A stretch of DNA of 64,000 nucleotides from TMP-86 sp046347195 (GTDB lineage: Bacteria; Pseudomonadota; Gammaproteobacteria; Steroidobacterales; Steroidobacteraceae). The stretch covers positions 94,647 through 158,646 of the forward strand of contig JAXMGQ010000004.1 in NCBI GenBank assembly GCA_046347195.1, read 5' to 3'. The position numbers were made by a program, and so were the translations under genes. Shown piece by piece: positions 52,654 to 60,956 of this stretch (within the stretch, counting starts at the first letter, position 1; each line of letters opens with the position of its first letter). The notes beneath the pieces are model-generated. The model was not told the DNA's origin. It saw only the letters and a list, made by a program, of their open reading frames with translations, and searched no databases.

Positions 52654-55616
52654 AGCGCGGCGCCTCCCATCCGCACTGGGCCTTCCAGGCCAGCGACGCC
52701 GCCATCCAGCGGGCGCTGGAGACGGGCGATCACGCCGACAGCCTGCGCGAGTACTTCGGGCTCGATGCCTACACCGATCTGTCGGCGCTGGCCGAACAGG
52801 CCGCCTGGGTGCGCAGCCAGCGCAGCCGGCGTCGCGGCGCGGCGCCCGCACCGCGCGTGCTGATCCTGCCCGGCATCATGGGCTCGAAGATCGGCAGGCT
52901 CCGCACCCAGTCCTCGCCCGCCAGCATCCTGTGGATCGACCCGCTGCGCATCGCCGCCGGCCAGCTCACCCGACTCGCGCTGCCAGCAGGCGCGCGCCTG
53001 GCACCGCTGGGCGTGATGCTGTTCACCTACCTCAAGCTCAAGCTGATGCTGGACATCGGCGGCTGCGAGGCGGTGTTCCACGCCTACGACTGGCGGCTGG
53101 ACCTCAACGAGCTCGGCGCCCAGCTCGCCGCCCGCCTCGAGCGCGAGTCCGCTCCCGTGGTGTTGGTGGCACACAGCATGGGGGGGCTGGTCGCGCGCGC
53201 CGCGATGGCGCTGCTCCAGCGTCGGGCGGTGAAGCGGCTCATCCTGCTGGGCACGCCGAACGCGGGCACGTATGCGCCGGTGCAGGCGCTGTGCGGCACC
53301 TACCCATCCGTTCGCAAGATCGCGATGCTGGACCTGAAGCACTCGCCCGAGGATCTGGCGAAGTCCGTGTTCAGCACCTTCCCGGGCCTCTACCAGCTCC
53401 TGCCGGCGCGCGACCCGAAGGCACGCCTGGACATCTATGATCCGCGCGCCTGGCCACGCAGCGCTTCGCGGCCCGACCGGAAACTCCTGGCACAGGCACG
53501 CTCGGCGCGTGACCCGCTGGCCCCGCCCGACGACCGGTTCCGCCAGATCGTGGGCATCGGCCAGGAGACCATCGTCGACATCCACGCGGCGACCGGCGGC
53601 TTCGGCTATGACCTTGCGAATGCCGGCGATGGCACCGTGCCGCTGGCCTCCGCGCGCCTGCCCGGCGTGCCCACCTGGTACAGCACCGAAGTGCACGGGA
53701 GCCTGCCCAACAACACGCAGGTGATCCACTGCGTGCAGGAACTGATCCGCAGCGGGCGCAGCAACCGCCTGCCGCAGCGCTGGCGTGCCGGACGGCGCGC
53801 ACATCGCATCGTGGATGACAAGGTGCTGCGCGCCCAGTTCGAGACCAAGATCGACTGGCGCAAGCTCGACTCCGCGGGGCGCGAGCGGATCATGCTGCAG
53901 TTCAGCGGCAACCTCACGCCGAAATTCCAGCCGGCGCCGCGCCGCAAGCTCGAGCTGCGCATCGCGCTGGGCAACATCGCCGATGCGGACGGCGGAGCAA
54001 TCGTGCTCGGCATATACCGCAACGTCACGCCGGGCGGCGCGGCGCGCGCGGTGGACGAGCGCCTGCACGGCGCCGTGCGCGAATTCACCGCGCGCCGCAT
54101 GTTCTCGGGTGACACCGGGCAGATCTTCAGCCTGCCCGCGGGTACGCGCGACCTGCGCGCCCGTACCGTGCTGTTCGCCGGCATGGGCGATTTCGACCAG
54201 TTCGACGCCGAGGCGCAGATCTTCGTCAGCGAGAACGTGGTGCGCACCCTCGCCCGCACGCAAGTCACGGATTTCACCACCGTGCTGTTCGGCACGGGGT
54301 CCGGCATCCCCATCGCCGAGGCCGCGGCCAACCAGCTCCGGGGCTACCTGCGAGCGCTGCCCGCCGCCGGTCCCGACTATGAGCTCAAGCGCATCACCTT
54401 CTGCGTGTACGACCAGCGCCGCCTGCGCCAGCTGCGCGCAGCTTTGCAGTCCCTGCACGACAGCGATGTGCTGGCAGGCGTGGACGTGACGCTCACCGAC
54501 ACGCACCTCGAACCTGCGCACCGGCCAGCGATGCCCGCCGTTTCGCCGGCCGAACCGGCCGTGGTACTGCCGCCGCCCACCACCTATCTCATCGTGTCGC
54601 GCGAACCGGGCGAGCGTGGCGAGATCTGCGTGCGCGCCTCGCTCCTCACCGATGGCGCCAAGGCCGCCGTGCTGTCCAGCCGCCGCAGCGTCGGCCGCGC
54701 CGCGCTGGACGAACTGCTCGACGGCCTGCATGGCGGGGATTTCGACGAACGCTACCTGCACCGCTACGGCGAGCGTCTGGGACGCTTGCTCCTGCCAGCC
54801 GACATGCGCGAGGCGCTGGGCAAGGCGCGAGGATCACACCTGGCCATCGTGCACGATGCCGACCTGTCGCAACTGCCCTGGGAGACGCTGCGCATCGGGG
54901 GCTGGGCGCCGGCGCTGGCCGCCGGCCTGTCGCGCCGTTACGCGGCGGAGAACCTGTCCGTGGCGCGCTGGAGCGAGAACCGCCGGCTCGGCGAGAAGCT
55001 CGAGGTGCTGCTGGTGGCCAACCCCACCGAGGACCTGCCCGGCGCGCAGGCCGAGGCACAGCGACTCATCCGACTGTTCGCCGGCCACGAGCACGTGCGC
55101 CTGCACGTGGTACAGGGCGCGCAGGCCACGCGCGCACGGCTTCTGAACGACTTCCGCTCGGGCGCCTACGATGTGCTGCACTACGCCGGGCACGCGCACT
55201 TCGATGCGCAACAGCCGGGGCGCAGCGGCATCTACTGCGCAAACGGCGAAACGCTCACGGGAGCGGACCTGTCGCGACTGGAAAGCCTGCCGGCGCTGGT
55301 GTTCTTCAACGCCTGCGAATCAGGCCGATTGCGCGGCGCACCGCGTGCCCGGCTGCGCCAGTCGCTGGTGATCACCGATGGCCTGGCGGAAGCCTTCCTG
55401 CGCGGCGGCGTCGCCAATTACATCGGCACCTACTGGCCGGTGGGCGATGCGGCCGCATTGGCCTTCTCGTCTTCGCTGTATGCGAGCATCGTCGATGGCA
55501 ATGCACTGGGCAGTGCGGTGAACCGGGCGCGGGCGGCGGTGCGCGCGGCGCGCTCCTGCGACTGGGCCGATTACCTGCATTACGGCAATCATGAATTCGC
55601 GATCAAGGGCACTTGA
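52650..55616 (+). CDS. LCAT-like hydrolase / M17N-like / CHAT-protease fusion
   Basis: A 988-aa cytoplasmic protein with three parts. (1) Residues about 67-370: an LCAT/PGAP1-like alpha/beta hydrolase with VLILPGIMGSKIG, nucleophile elbow VLVAHSMGGLVARAA (Ser176) and ANAGDGTVPL. (2) About 425-580: a segment like the N-terminal macro-type domain of M17 leucyl aminopeptidases (LGIYRNVTPGGAARAVDERL, RTVLFAGMGDFDQF). (3) About 650-988: a CHAT caspase-fold domain with LQLPWE-type strand LSQLPWETLRI, catalytic His848 in LHYAGHAHFD and Cys889 in LVFFNACESGR. The ATG overlaps the oxyR stop, suggesting co-translation. Overall role unknown. Confidence 0.85.
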   Translation: MKRGASHPHWAFQASDAAIQRALETGDHADSLREYFGLDAYTDLSALAEQAAWVRSQRSRRRGAAPAPRVLILPGIMGSKIGRLRTQSSPASILWIDPLRIAAGQLTRLALPAGARLAPLGVMLFTYLKLKLMLDIGGCEAVFHAYDWRLDLNELGAQLAARLERESAPVVLVAHSMGGLVARAAMALLQRRAVKRLILLGTPNAGTYAPVQALCGTYPSVRKIAMLDLKHSPEDLAKSVFSTFPGLYQLLPARDPKARLDIYDPRAWPRSASRPDRKLLAQARSARDPLAPPDDRFRQIVGIGQETIVDIHAATGGFGYDLANAGDGTVPLASARLPGVPTWYSTEVHGSLPNNTQVIHCVQELIRSGRSNRLPQRWRAGRRAHRIVDDKVLRAQFETKIDWRKLDSAGRERIMLQFSGNLTPKFQPAPRRKLELRIALGNIADADGGAIVLGIYRNVTPGGAARAVDERLHGAVREFTARRMFSGDTGQIFSLPAGTRDLRARTVLFAGMGDFDQFDAEAQIFVSENVVRTLARTQVTDFTTVLFGTGSGIPIAEAAANQLRGYLRALPAAGPDYELKRITFCVYDQRRLRQLRAALQSLHDSDVLAGVDVTLTDTHLEPAHRPAMPAVSPAEPAVVLPPPTTYLIVSREPGERGEICVRASLLTDGAKAAVLSSRRSVGRAALDELLDGLHGGDFDERYLHRYGERLGRLLLPADMREALGKARGSHLAIVHDADLSQLPWETLRIGGWAPALAAGLSRRYAAENLSVARWSENRRLGEKLEVLLVANPTEDLPGAQAEAQRLIRLFAGHEHVRLHVVQGAQATRARLLNDFRSGAYDVLHYAGHAHFDAQQPGRSGIYCANGETLTGADLSRLESLPALVFFNACESGRLRGAPRARLRQSLVITDGLAEAFLRGGVANYIGTYWPVGDAAALAFSSSLYASIVDGNALGSAVNRARAAVRAARSCDWADYLHYGNHEFAIKGT

Positions 55617-56060
55617 TTCGAAGGGCACTCGTTCCGCCGACGCCGTCAAGCGGGCCCTGCGGCAACTGGCCGACCCGGTGCGGGCCAAAGTCTCGGGCGG
55701 TTTCCTCAAGACCGGCCCCGGCCAGTAATGCCATCTGCAAGTTCTATCTCCAGCACACGCGTTACATCAACAACTGGGATCTGGTCGATACCTCGGCGCC
55801 CTGCATCATGGGTCCCTGGCTGGAAACCCAGCCTGACGCCCGGCAAAGGTTGCGAAAACTGGCATCCTCCAAACTCCTATGGGAACGGCGCATCGCGGTA
55901 CTGGCCACGTTTCACTTCATCAAAGCCGGCCGGTGCTCGAGCAGTTCCTGATCACCCACTGCCAATCGATGCCCCGCACCATGCTGCGCTACGCGATCGA
56001 GCATTTTGATGCTGCCGAACGGCAATGGTTCTTGAATGGCAACATTCACCCTCAACGAGG
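55613..56060 (+). pseudogene. AlkD-like DNA alkylation repair remnant
   Basis: Pieces of an AlkD-type HEAT-repeat glycosylase occur in order in different frames: ADAVKRALRQLADPVRAKV then SGGFLKTGPGQ (about 55630-55725); CKFYLQHTRYINNWDLVDTSAP and LWERRIAVLATFHFIKAG (55733-55930); SMPRTMLRYAIEHFDAAERQWFLNG (55968-56040). The segments joining them, including the active-site residues, are lost, so the gene has suffered deletions and not just a base error. It lies directly after the CHAT gene. Confidence 0.75.
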
Positions 56061-56098
56061 TTGATGACAAAAGGCACACATCAATGTACGATGTCACT

Positions 56099-56392
56099 AT
56101 GAAGCCGTTCCGCTGGAGTTCGGAAAAAAACGAGGTGCTCCGGACAGAACGTGGAGTCTCATTCGAGAGTATCGTGGTGGCTGTGGAATCCGGCGGTCTG
56201 CTGGACATCATGGCGCACCCGAACGAAATGAAGTATCCGGGCCAGCGCATTCTTGTGGTCGCTCATGATGGGTACGCTTATCTGGTTCCTTTCGTGGAGG
56301 AAGAGGCGCATTTCTTTCTCAAGACTGTAATCCCAAGTCGCAAGGCGACCAGGGATTACCTGGATCAAGGTGAAGCCAATGTCGAAGATTGA
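56099..56392 (+). CDS. BrnT-like (DUF497) toxin
   Basis: A 97-aa protein from the ATG at 56099 (an ATG at 56084 is possible). The pattern FRWSSEKNEVLRTERGVSFESIVVAVESGGL, then PGQRILVVAHDGYAYLVPFVEEE and FFLKTVIPSRKATRDYL, is that of BrnT-type RelE-fold toxins and their relatives. It overlaps the CopG-type antitoxin gene by 14 bases, in the toxin-first order typical of these pairs. Activity would be mRNA cleavage if BrnT-like; inferred only. Confidence 0.8.
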   Translation: MKPFRWSSEKNEVLRTERGVSFESIVVAVESGGLLDIMAHPNEMKYPGQRILVVAHDGYAYLVPFVEEEAHFFLKTVIPSRKATRDYLDQGEANVED

Positions 56393-56693
56393 CGACCACG
56401 AACGCGACGTTCTTACCGCCTATGACAAGGGGCGGCTGAAATCGGTGGCAACCAAGGCTGAGTTGGCAAGGTTCAGAGCCGCTGCCCGCGCCACGGCCGT
56501 CAAGGACCGGCGCGTCAATATCCGCCTTTCCTCCGGCGACCTGAGCGACATTCAGGCCAGGGCGCTCGAAGAAGGTATGCCTTATCAGACGCTGATCGCC
56601 AGCGTGTTGCACAAGTACGTGACGGGACGTTTGACCGAGCCGCAAGGTGTCGAGGAGCCGCGCGTGCCGGGCGCGAAGCGAAGATCCTCTTAG
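56379..56693 (+). CDS. CopG/BrnA-type antitoxin
   Basis: A 104-aa protein from the ATG at 56379 within the toxin's 3' end. The ribbon-helix-helix strand is DRRVNIRLSSGDLSDIQARALEEGMPYQTLIASVLHKYV, typical of CopG-family antitoxins paired with BrnT-like toxins. It should bind and neutralise the toxin and repress the pair. Confidence 0.85.
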   Translation: MSKIDDHERDVLTAYDKGRLKSVATKAELARFRAAARATAVKDRRVNIRLSSGDLSDIQARALEEGMPYQTLIASVLHKYVTGRLTEPQGVEEPRVPGAKRRSS

Positions 56694-56706
56694 GGAGTGG
56701 TATTCC

Positions 56707-58044
56707 ATGGCCACATTTCCGTTCGCCTGTCCGGGCTCGTCCGTGACGATGTCGCTTTCACTCTGGACGGGAGTCGCGCTCCTGCTAGCCGGCACCGCCA
56801 GTGCCGAGAGCCCTTCACGGGTCGAGACCAGGATCGTCGCTGCGGTGCAGGCCAACGCCACGCGCGACGTCGACCTGCTGGAGAAGCTGGTGAACATCAA
56901 CTCCGGCAGCTTCAACCTGCCGGGCGTCGTCGAGGTGAGCAAGGTGCTCGAGGCCGAGTTCCGCTCGATGGGATTCACCGTGACCTCGGTCAACGAGGAT
57001 GCGGTGAAGCGCGCGCCCTCGCTCTTGGCCACGCACAAAGGCCGGCACGGCAAGCGTCTGCTGCTCATCGGCCACATGGACACCGTGTTCGAGCCAGCAC
57101 ATCCCTTTCAGAAATTCACGCGCAACGGCGACCAGGCAGCCGGCCCCGGCGTGAACGACATGAAGGGCGGTCTCGTGGTCATCGTGGGCGCCCTGCGTGC
57201 CCTGCACGAAGCCGGCGCCCTGCGCGATCTGAACGTATCGGTGTTCCTCACCGGCGATGAGGAGGCCGCGGGTGATCCGGTGAGCGAGTCACGCAAGGAC
57301 CTGGTCGCGGCTGCAAAGGTTGCCGATGCCGCACTGTCCTTCGAAGGATTGGTCGTGGTGGATGGACATGACTTCGCGAGCACCGCGCGGCGTGGATCGG
57401 CGCAATGGACGCTGCACGTGGAGGGCGTGGCCTCGCATTCGGGCGGCATCTTCTCGCCAGCCGCCGGCGATGGCGCGGCCTACGAGCTCGCGCGCATCCT
57501 CACTCAGTTCCACGACACGCTGCGCGAGCCGAACATGACCTACAGCGCAGGTCTCGTGATGGCCGGCTCGCAGATCGAGGTGAAGCCGAACGGCAGCGCC
57601 TCCCTCACCGGCAAGGACAACATCGTCCCGAAGGAAGGCTACGCCAGCGGCGACTTGCGCGTGCTCACGCCCGAGCAGCTCGAGCGCGTGCACGCGAAGA
57701 TGCGCAGCATCGTCTCGGCCAGCCTGCCCGGCACGAAGTCGCGCATCGAGTTCGAGGACACCTACCCGCCGATGGCGCCCACGCCCGGCAACCAGGCATT
57801 GCTGGATGAGCTCAACGGGGTGAACCGCCGGCTGGGAGTGGCGGAGATGCAGGCGCTGGATCCCATGAAGCGCGGTGCGGGCGATGCCTCGTTCATCGCG
57901 CCCTACATCGACGTGCTCGATGGACTGGGCCTGCCGGGAGATGGCGCGCACACGGCGGATGAGACGACGGACCTGTCACGATTGCCCTTGCAGACGAAGC
58001 GCGCGGCGCTGCTCGTGCTTCGGGTGGGCAGCAAGAAGAGGTGA
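56707..58044 (+). CDS. M20 family metallopeptidase (glutamate carboxypeptidase type)
   Basis: A 445-aa exported peptidase. From the ATG at 56707, 9 bases after an AGGGAG element, the hydrophobic signal TMSLSLWTGVALLLAGTASA follows; 56749 is an alternative start. Zinc site: LLLIGHMDTVF (His, Asp), PGVNDMKGGLVV (bridging Asp), FLTGDEEAAGD (Glu base and ligand), DGHDFAS and a late His in GDGAHTADE. The dimerisation domain contains VASHSGGIFSPAAGDGA. It resembles carboxypeptidase G2-like enzymes that remove C-terminal glutamate or similar groups. Confidence 0.9.
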   Translation: MATFPFACPGSSVTMSLSLWTGVALLLAGTASAESPSRVETRIVAAVQANATRDVDLLEKLVNINSGSFNLPGVVEVSKVLEAEFRSMGFTVTSVNEDAVKRAPSLLATHKGRHGKRLLLIGHMDTVFEPAHPFQKFTRNGDQAAGPGVNDMKGGLVVIVGALRALHEAGALRDLNVSVFLTGDEEAAGDPVSESRKDLVAAAKVADAALSFEGLVVVDGHDFASTARRGSAQWTLHVEGVASHSGGIFSPAAGDGAAYELARILTQFHDTLREPNMTYSAGLVMAGSQIEVKPNGSASLTGKDNIVPKEGYASGDLRVLTPEQLERVHAKMRSIVSASLPGTKSRIEFEDTYPPMAPTPGNQALLDELNGVNRRLGVAEMQALDPMKRGAGDASFIAPYIDVLDGLGLPGDGAHTADETTDLSRLPLQTKRAALLVLRVGSKKR

Positions 58045-58065
58045 TGGGTTCATATTTGACATAAT

Positions 58066-58085
58066 GACGTTTCCGCGGGAACGTC
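58066..58085. terminator. Possible bidirectional terminator stem
   Basis: GACGTTTCCG-CGGGAACGTC forms a 10-bp stem with one G-T pair and no loop bases beyond the centre, between the convergent M20 and YghU genes. No T tract follows, so factor-independent termination is uncertain. Confidence 0.3.
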
Positions 58086-58093
58086 GCGAAGCA

Positions 58094-58963
58094 TCATGAC
58101 CTGATCAGGTTCTGCGTCTTCGTCTCGAAGTCCGAGGCCGCATGACGTTCGTGCAGTTGGTCCGCCGGATCGCCGTTGACGTTGTTCACCTTGCGCCCGC
58201 GAACGACGGCGGGACGCGAAGCGATGGCGGCGGTCCAGCGCTGCAGGTGTGAGTATTCCTGAACCTGCAGGAAGGTGCCCGCATCGTTGTAGACCTTTCC
58301 CTGCGCCAGCGCCCCGTACCAGGGCCACACCGCCATGTCGGCGATGCTGTACTCGGGACCTGCGAGGTACTCACTGTCCGCGAGACGCCGATTCAGCACG
58401 TCGAGTTGGCGCTTCACTTCCATGGCGAAGCGGTCGATGGGGTACTCGAGCTTCACCGGCGCGTACGCGTAGAAGTGTCCGAAGCCACCGCCGAGAAAAG
58501 GCGTCGCGCCCACCTGCCAGAACAGCCAGGAGAGACACTCCGCGCGCGCGGCGCCCGTCGGCAGGAAGGCGCCGAACTTCTCCGCGAGGTACAAGAGAAT
58601 CGCACCCGATTCGAACACGCGCACCGGCGCAGGTCCGCTGCGATCCAGCAGCGCGGGGATCTTCGAGTTCGGATTCACCGCGACGAAGCCGCTGCTGAAC
58701 TGGTCGCCATCGAGGATGCGGATCAGCCAGGCATCGTACTCCGCGCCCGAATGCCCCGCGGCCAGGAGCTCTTCGAGCAGGATGGTGACCTTCTGGCCAT
58801 TTGGTGTGCCCAGCGAGTAGAGCTGCAGCGGATGGCGGCCCACCGGCAGTTCCTTATCGTGCGTCGGCCCGGCGATGGGCCGGTTGATGTGCGCGAAGCG
58901 CCCGCCGCTGGCCTTGTTCCAGGTCCAGACGGGGGGTGGGGTGTAGGAACCTGGCTCGCTCAT
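58094..58963 (-). CDS. yghU: YghU-type glutathione S-transferase/disulfide reductase
   Basis: A 289-aa protein from the ATG at 58963. The start SEPGSYTPPPVWTWNKASGG, RFAHINRPIAGPTHDKELPVGRHPLQLYSLGTPNGQKVTI is diagnostic of the YghU branch. The thioredoxin-like half has VNPNSKIPALLD and VFESGAILLYLAEK; the helical half has AECLSWLFWQVGATPFLGGGFGHFY. YghU has organic-peroxide and disulfide-bond reductase activity with glutathione. Confidence 0.95.
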   Translation of the reverse strand: MSEPGSYTPPPVWTWNKASGGRFAHINRPIAGPTHDKELPVGRHPLQLYSLGTPNGQKVTILLEELLAAGHSGAEYDAWLIRILDGDQFSSGFVAVNPNSKIPALLDRSGPAPVRVFESGAILLYLAEKFGAFLPTGAARAECLSWLFWQVGATPFLGGGFGHFYAYAPVKLEYPIDRFAMEVKRQLDVLNRRLADSEYLAGPEYSIADMAVWPWYGALAQGKVYNDAGTFLQVQEYSHLQRWTAAIASRPAVVRGRKVNNVNGDPADQLHERHAASDFETKTQNLIRS

Positions 58964-59021
58964 GGGTGCTCTCCGGTCTGCAGGATGCAGCCATGTTAGC
59001 CGGTGCGGATAGAATCCGCCC

Positions 59022-60656
59022 ATGGCTTCGTCGACGCCGAATACCCCGGCTCCTGTCAGACCGCGCCGGCGCCTGAGATGGCTCCTGGGCCTGGTGCTGC
59101 TGGCGTGGGCGGGCATCGCCGAGTGGAACACGCACAAGCCCCTGCCCGCCGGCGTGCACGTGGCGGGACCCTGGCAGCCAGTGAACTCCGGTGAGGTACG
59201 GCTGCTGTTCGATATGACGAGCGGCGAGCGCAGGCATCGCCAGCTCGATCAGGAGATTTTCGCCGCGACCTTGGCACTGATCGCAAGCTCCCGCGACCTG
59301 CTGGTCCTCGACTACTTCCTGTTCAATGGCCAGCACGGCCCCAGTGGCGACCTGCGCTATGAGGATGGCATCCAGCCCCTGGCGCGCCAGCTCCGCGAAG
59401 CGCTGCTCGCGCGGCACCGCGCCGAGCCCGCCATGCCGATGCTCGTGCTGGTGGATCCGATCAACAGCTACTACGAACGGCCGCTTTCCCCCGACCTCGC
59501 CACCCTGCGCGCCGCGGGTATCGAGGTCGTCACGACGCGGCTGGACGCACTGCGCGATTCCAACTTCCTGTATTCAGCGCTGTGGCGCCTGGGACCTCGC
59601 TGGCTGGTCCGGCCCGGAGCACCCCACCTCATCCCCAATGTGCTGGATGCCGGCGGCCCGAAGATGTCCGCAGGTGCTGCCTTGCGCCTGCTCAACTTCA
59701 AGGCGAATCACCGGAAGCTCCTGATCACGGGCGATGGCCGGGGCTCACTGCGCGGCATCATCACCTCGGCGAATCCGCATGATGCCAGCAGCGCGCATTC
59801 CAACGTGGCCGTGGAGCTGGCGGGCGCAATGCTTGCGCCGCTGTTGCAGAGCGAGCTGGACATTGCGCGCCTGTCGGGGTGGCCGGAGAAGTCGGCCGCA
59901 TCGGAGACTCGCGCGAGCAAACTGCGGGCGGCTGCGGCAGCGACGACGTCGAGGGTAGTGGCGCACAAGGCGGCACCACCAGTGGCCGTACCGCAGGTCG
60001 CGGCCATTTCAGTCCCCGAACGTACCGCCAGGGCCACCGTGCTCACCGAAGGCGCCATCCGCGATGCATTGCTCGAGCGGCTCGCTGACACGGGCCCGCA
60101 GGATGCCGTCGACATCGCCATGTTCTACCTCTCCGACCGCGACGTCATCGATGCGCTGGTGGCGGCATCGGCGCGAGGCACCCGCGTGCGCCTGATCCTC
60201 GACCCCAATCGAGACGCCTTCGGATTCGAGAAGTCCGGCCTGCCCAACCGGCCGGCGGCTGCCGAACTGCAAAGACGCAGCAACGGCAAGATCCTCATCC
60301 GCTGGTACCGCACGCATGGTGAGCAGTTCCACGCCAAGATCGCAGCCGTATACGGGCCCGGGCGGATGTGGATCCTGGCCGGCTCGTCCAACTTCACCCG
60401 GCGCAATCTCAGGGACTACAACCTCGAGGCCGATGTCGCGCTGGACCTGCCTTCGGACGCGGTATGCGCGATGCGATTCAGCGGATGGTTTCAGACCCTG
60501 TGGGACGGCCCGCAAGCGCTCGGGGCTGCAGCCGCGACGCCCGCGGCAATTGTCTCATCAGCCTATACCACGGACTTCGCCTCCTACGCCGAAGACTCAG
60601 CCCTGCGCTATTGGTTGTACCGCATCATGGAAGCTAGCGGACTGTCAACTTTCTAG
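59022..60656 (+). CDS. Membrane-anchored phospholipase D-like protein
   Basis: A 544-aa protein. An N-terminal helix (RRLRWLLGLVLLAWAGIAEW) anchors or exports it. Two HxK motifs define the PLD superfamily: NHRKLLITGDGRGSLRGIITSANPHD and QFHAKIAAVYGPGRMWILAGSSNFT. The HKD aspartates are replaced by the pattern HRK-L-L-I-T-G-D and HAK-I-A-A-V-Y-G, as in some phosphatidyltransferase/cardiolipin-synthase-like members. The 3' end overlaps the next, opposite gene by 12 bases. It is not linked to the defence operon. Confidence 0.85.
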   Translation: MASSTPNTPAPVRPRRRLRWLLGLVLLAWAGIAEWNTHKPLPAGVHVAGPWQPVNSGEVRLLFDMTSGERRHRQLDQEIFAATLALIASSRDLLVLDYFLFNGQHGPSGDLRYEDGIQPLARQLREALLARHRAEPAMPMLVLVDPINSYYERPLSPDLATLRAAGIEVVTTRLDALRDSNFLYSALWRLGPRWLVRPGAPHLIPNVLDAGGPKMSAGAALRLLNFKANHRKLLITGDGRGSLRGIITSANPHDASSAHSNVAVELAGAMLAPLLQSELDIARLSGWPEKSAASETRASKLRAAAAATTSRVVAHKAAPPVAVPQVAAISVPERTARATVLTEGAIRDALLERLADTGPQDAVDIAMFYLSDRDVIDALVAASARGTRVRLILDPNRDAFGFEKSGLPNRPAAAELQRRSNGKILIRWYRTHGEQFHAKIAAVYGPGRMWILAGSSNFTRRNLRDYNLEADVALDLPSDAVCAMRFSGWFQTLWDGPQALGAAAATPAAIVSSAYTTDFASYAEDSALRYWLYRIMEASGLSTF

Positions 60657-60899
60657 GTCACGGCGCGTTTCACGACGTGCATACGCCTGCAGCACTTTTT
60701 CCGGCAGATCCTCGCCGTAGAAACGCCGGGCGATGGCCAGTCGGCGTTCGACGTGGCTCAACCCTGGCGGCAGCGAGGATTCCACGATCAGGCGAGCCGT
60801 GTCGTACATCTGCGATGCAAGTTGCACACGCTCGGCGGGGCTCATCGCCCTGTATCGGTCATCGACCATCCGCTGGAACTCGGGACTGGTATCACTCAT
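60645..60899 (-). CDS. Small helical hypothetical protein
   Basis: An 84-aa mostly helical protein: SPEFQRMVDDRYRAMSPAERV, QLASQMYDTARLIVESSLPPG, VERRLAIARRFYGEDLPEKV. I recognise the pattern from small proteins of unknown function that often accompany short regulatory or nucleotidyltransferase-like genes. Just upstream (60900-60950) the last 16 codons of such a neighbour (VESVTEIEVLTLINE) survive without a body, so its partner may have been lost. Confidence 0.65.
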   Translation of the reverse strand: MSDTSPEFQRMVDDRYRAMSPAERVQLASQMYDTARLIVESSLPPGLSHVERRLAIARRFYGEDLPEKVLQAYARRETRRDLES

Positions 60900-60956
60900 T
60901 GATCAGCGTCAGTACTTCAATCTCGGTCACGGACTCTACCCGTCACAGCGTTGCAT

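Noticed and set aside
59022..60656. Phospholipase D-like protein as the missing DrmC
   Set aside because: It is 29 kb away, on the other strand, has a membrane anchor and no defence neighbours.
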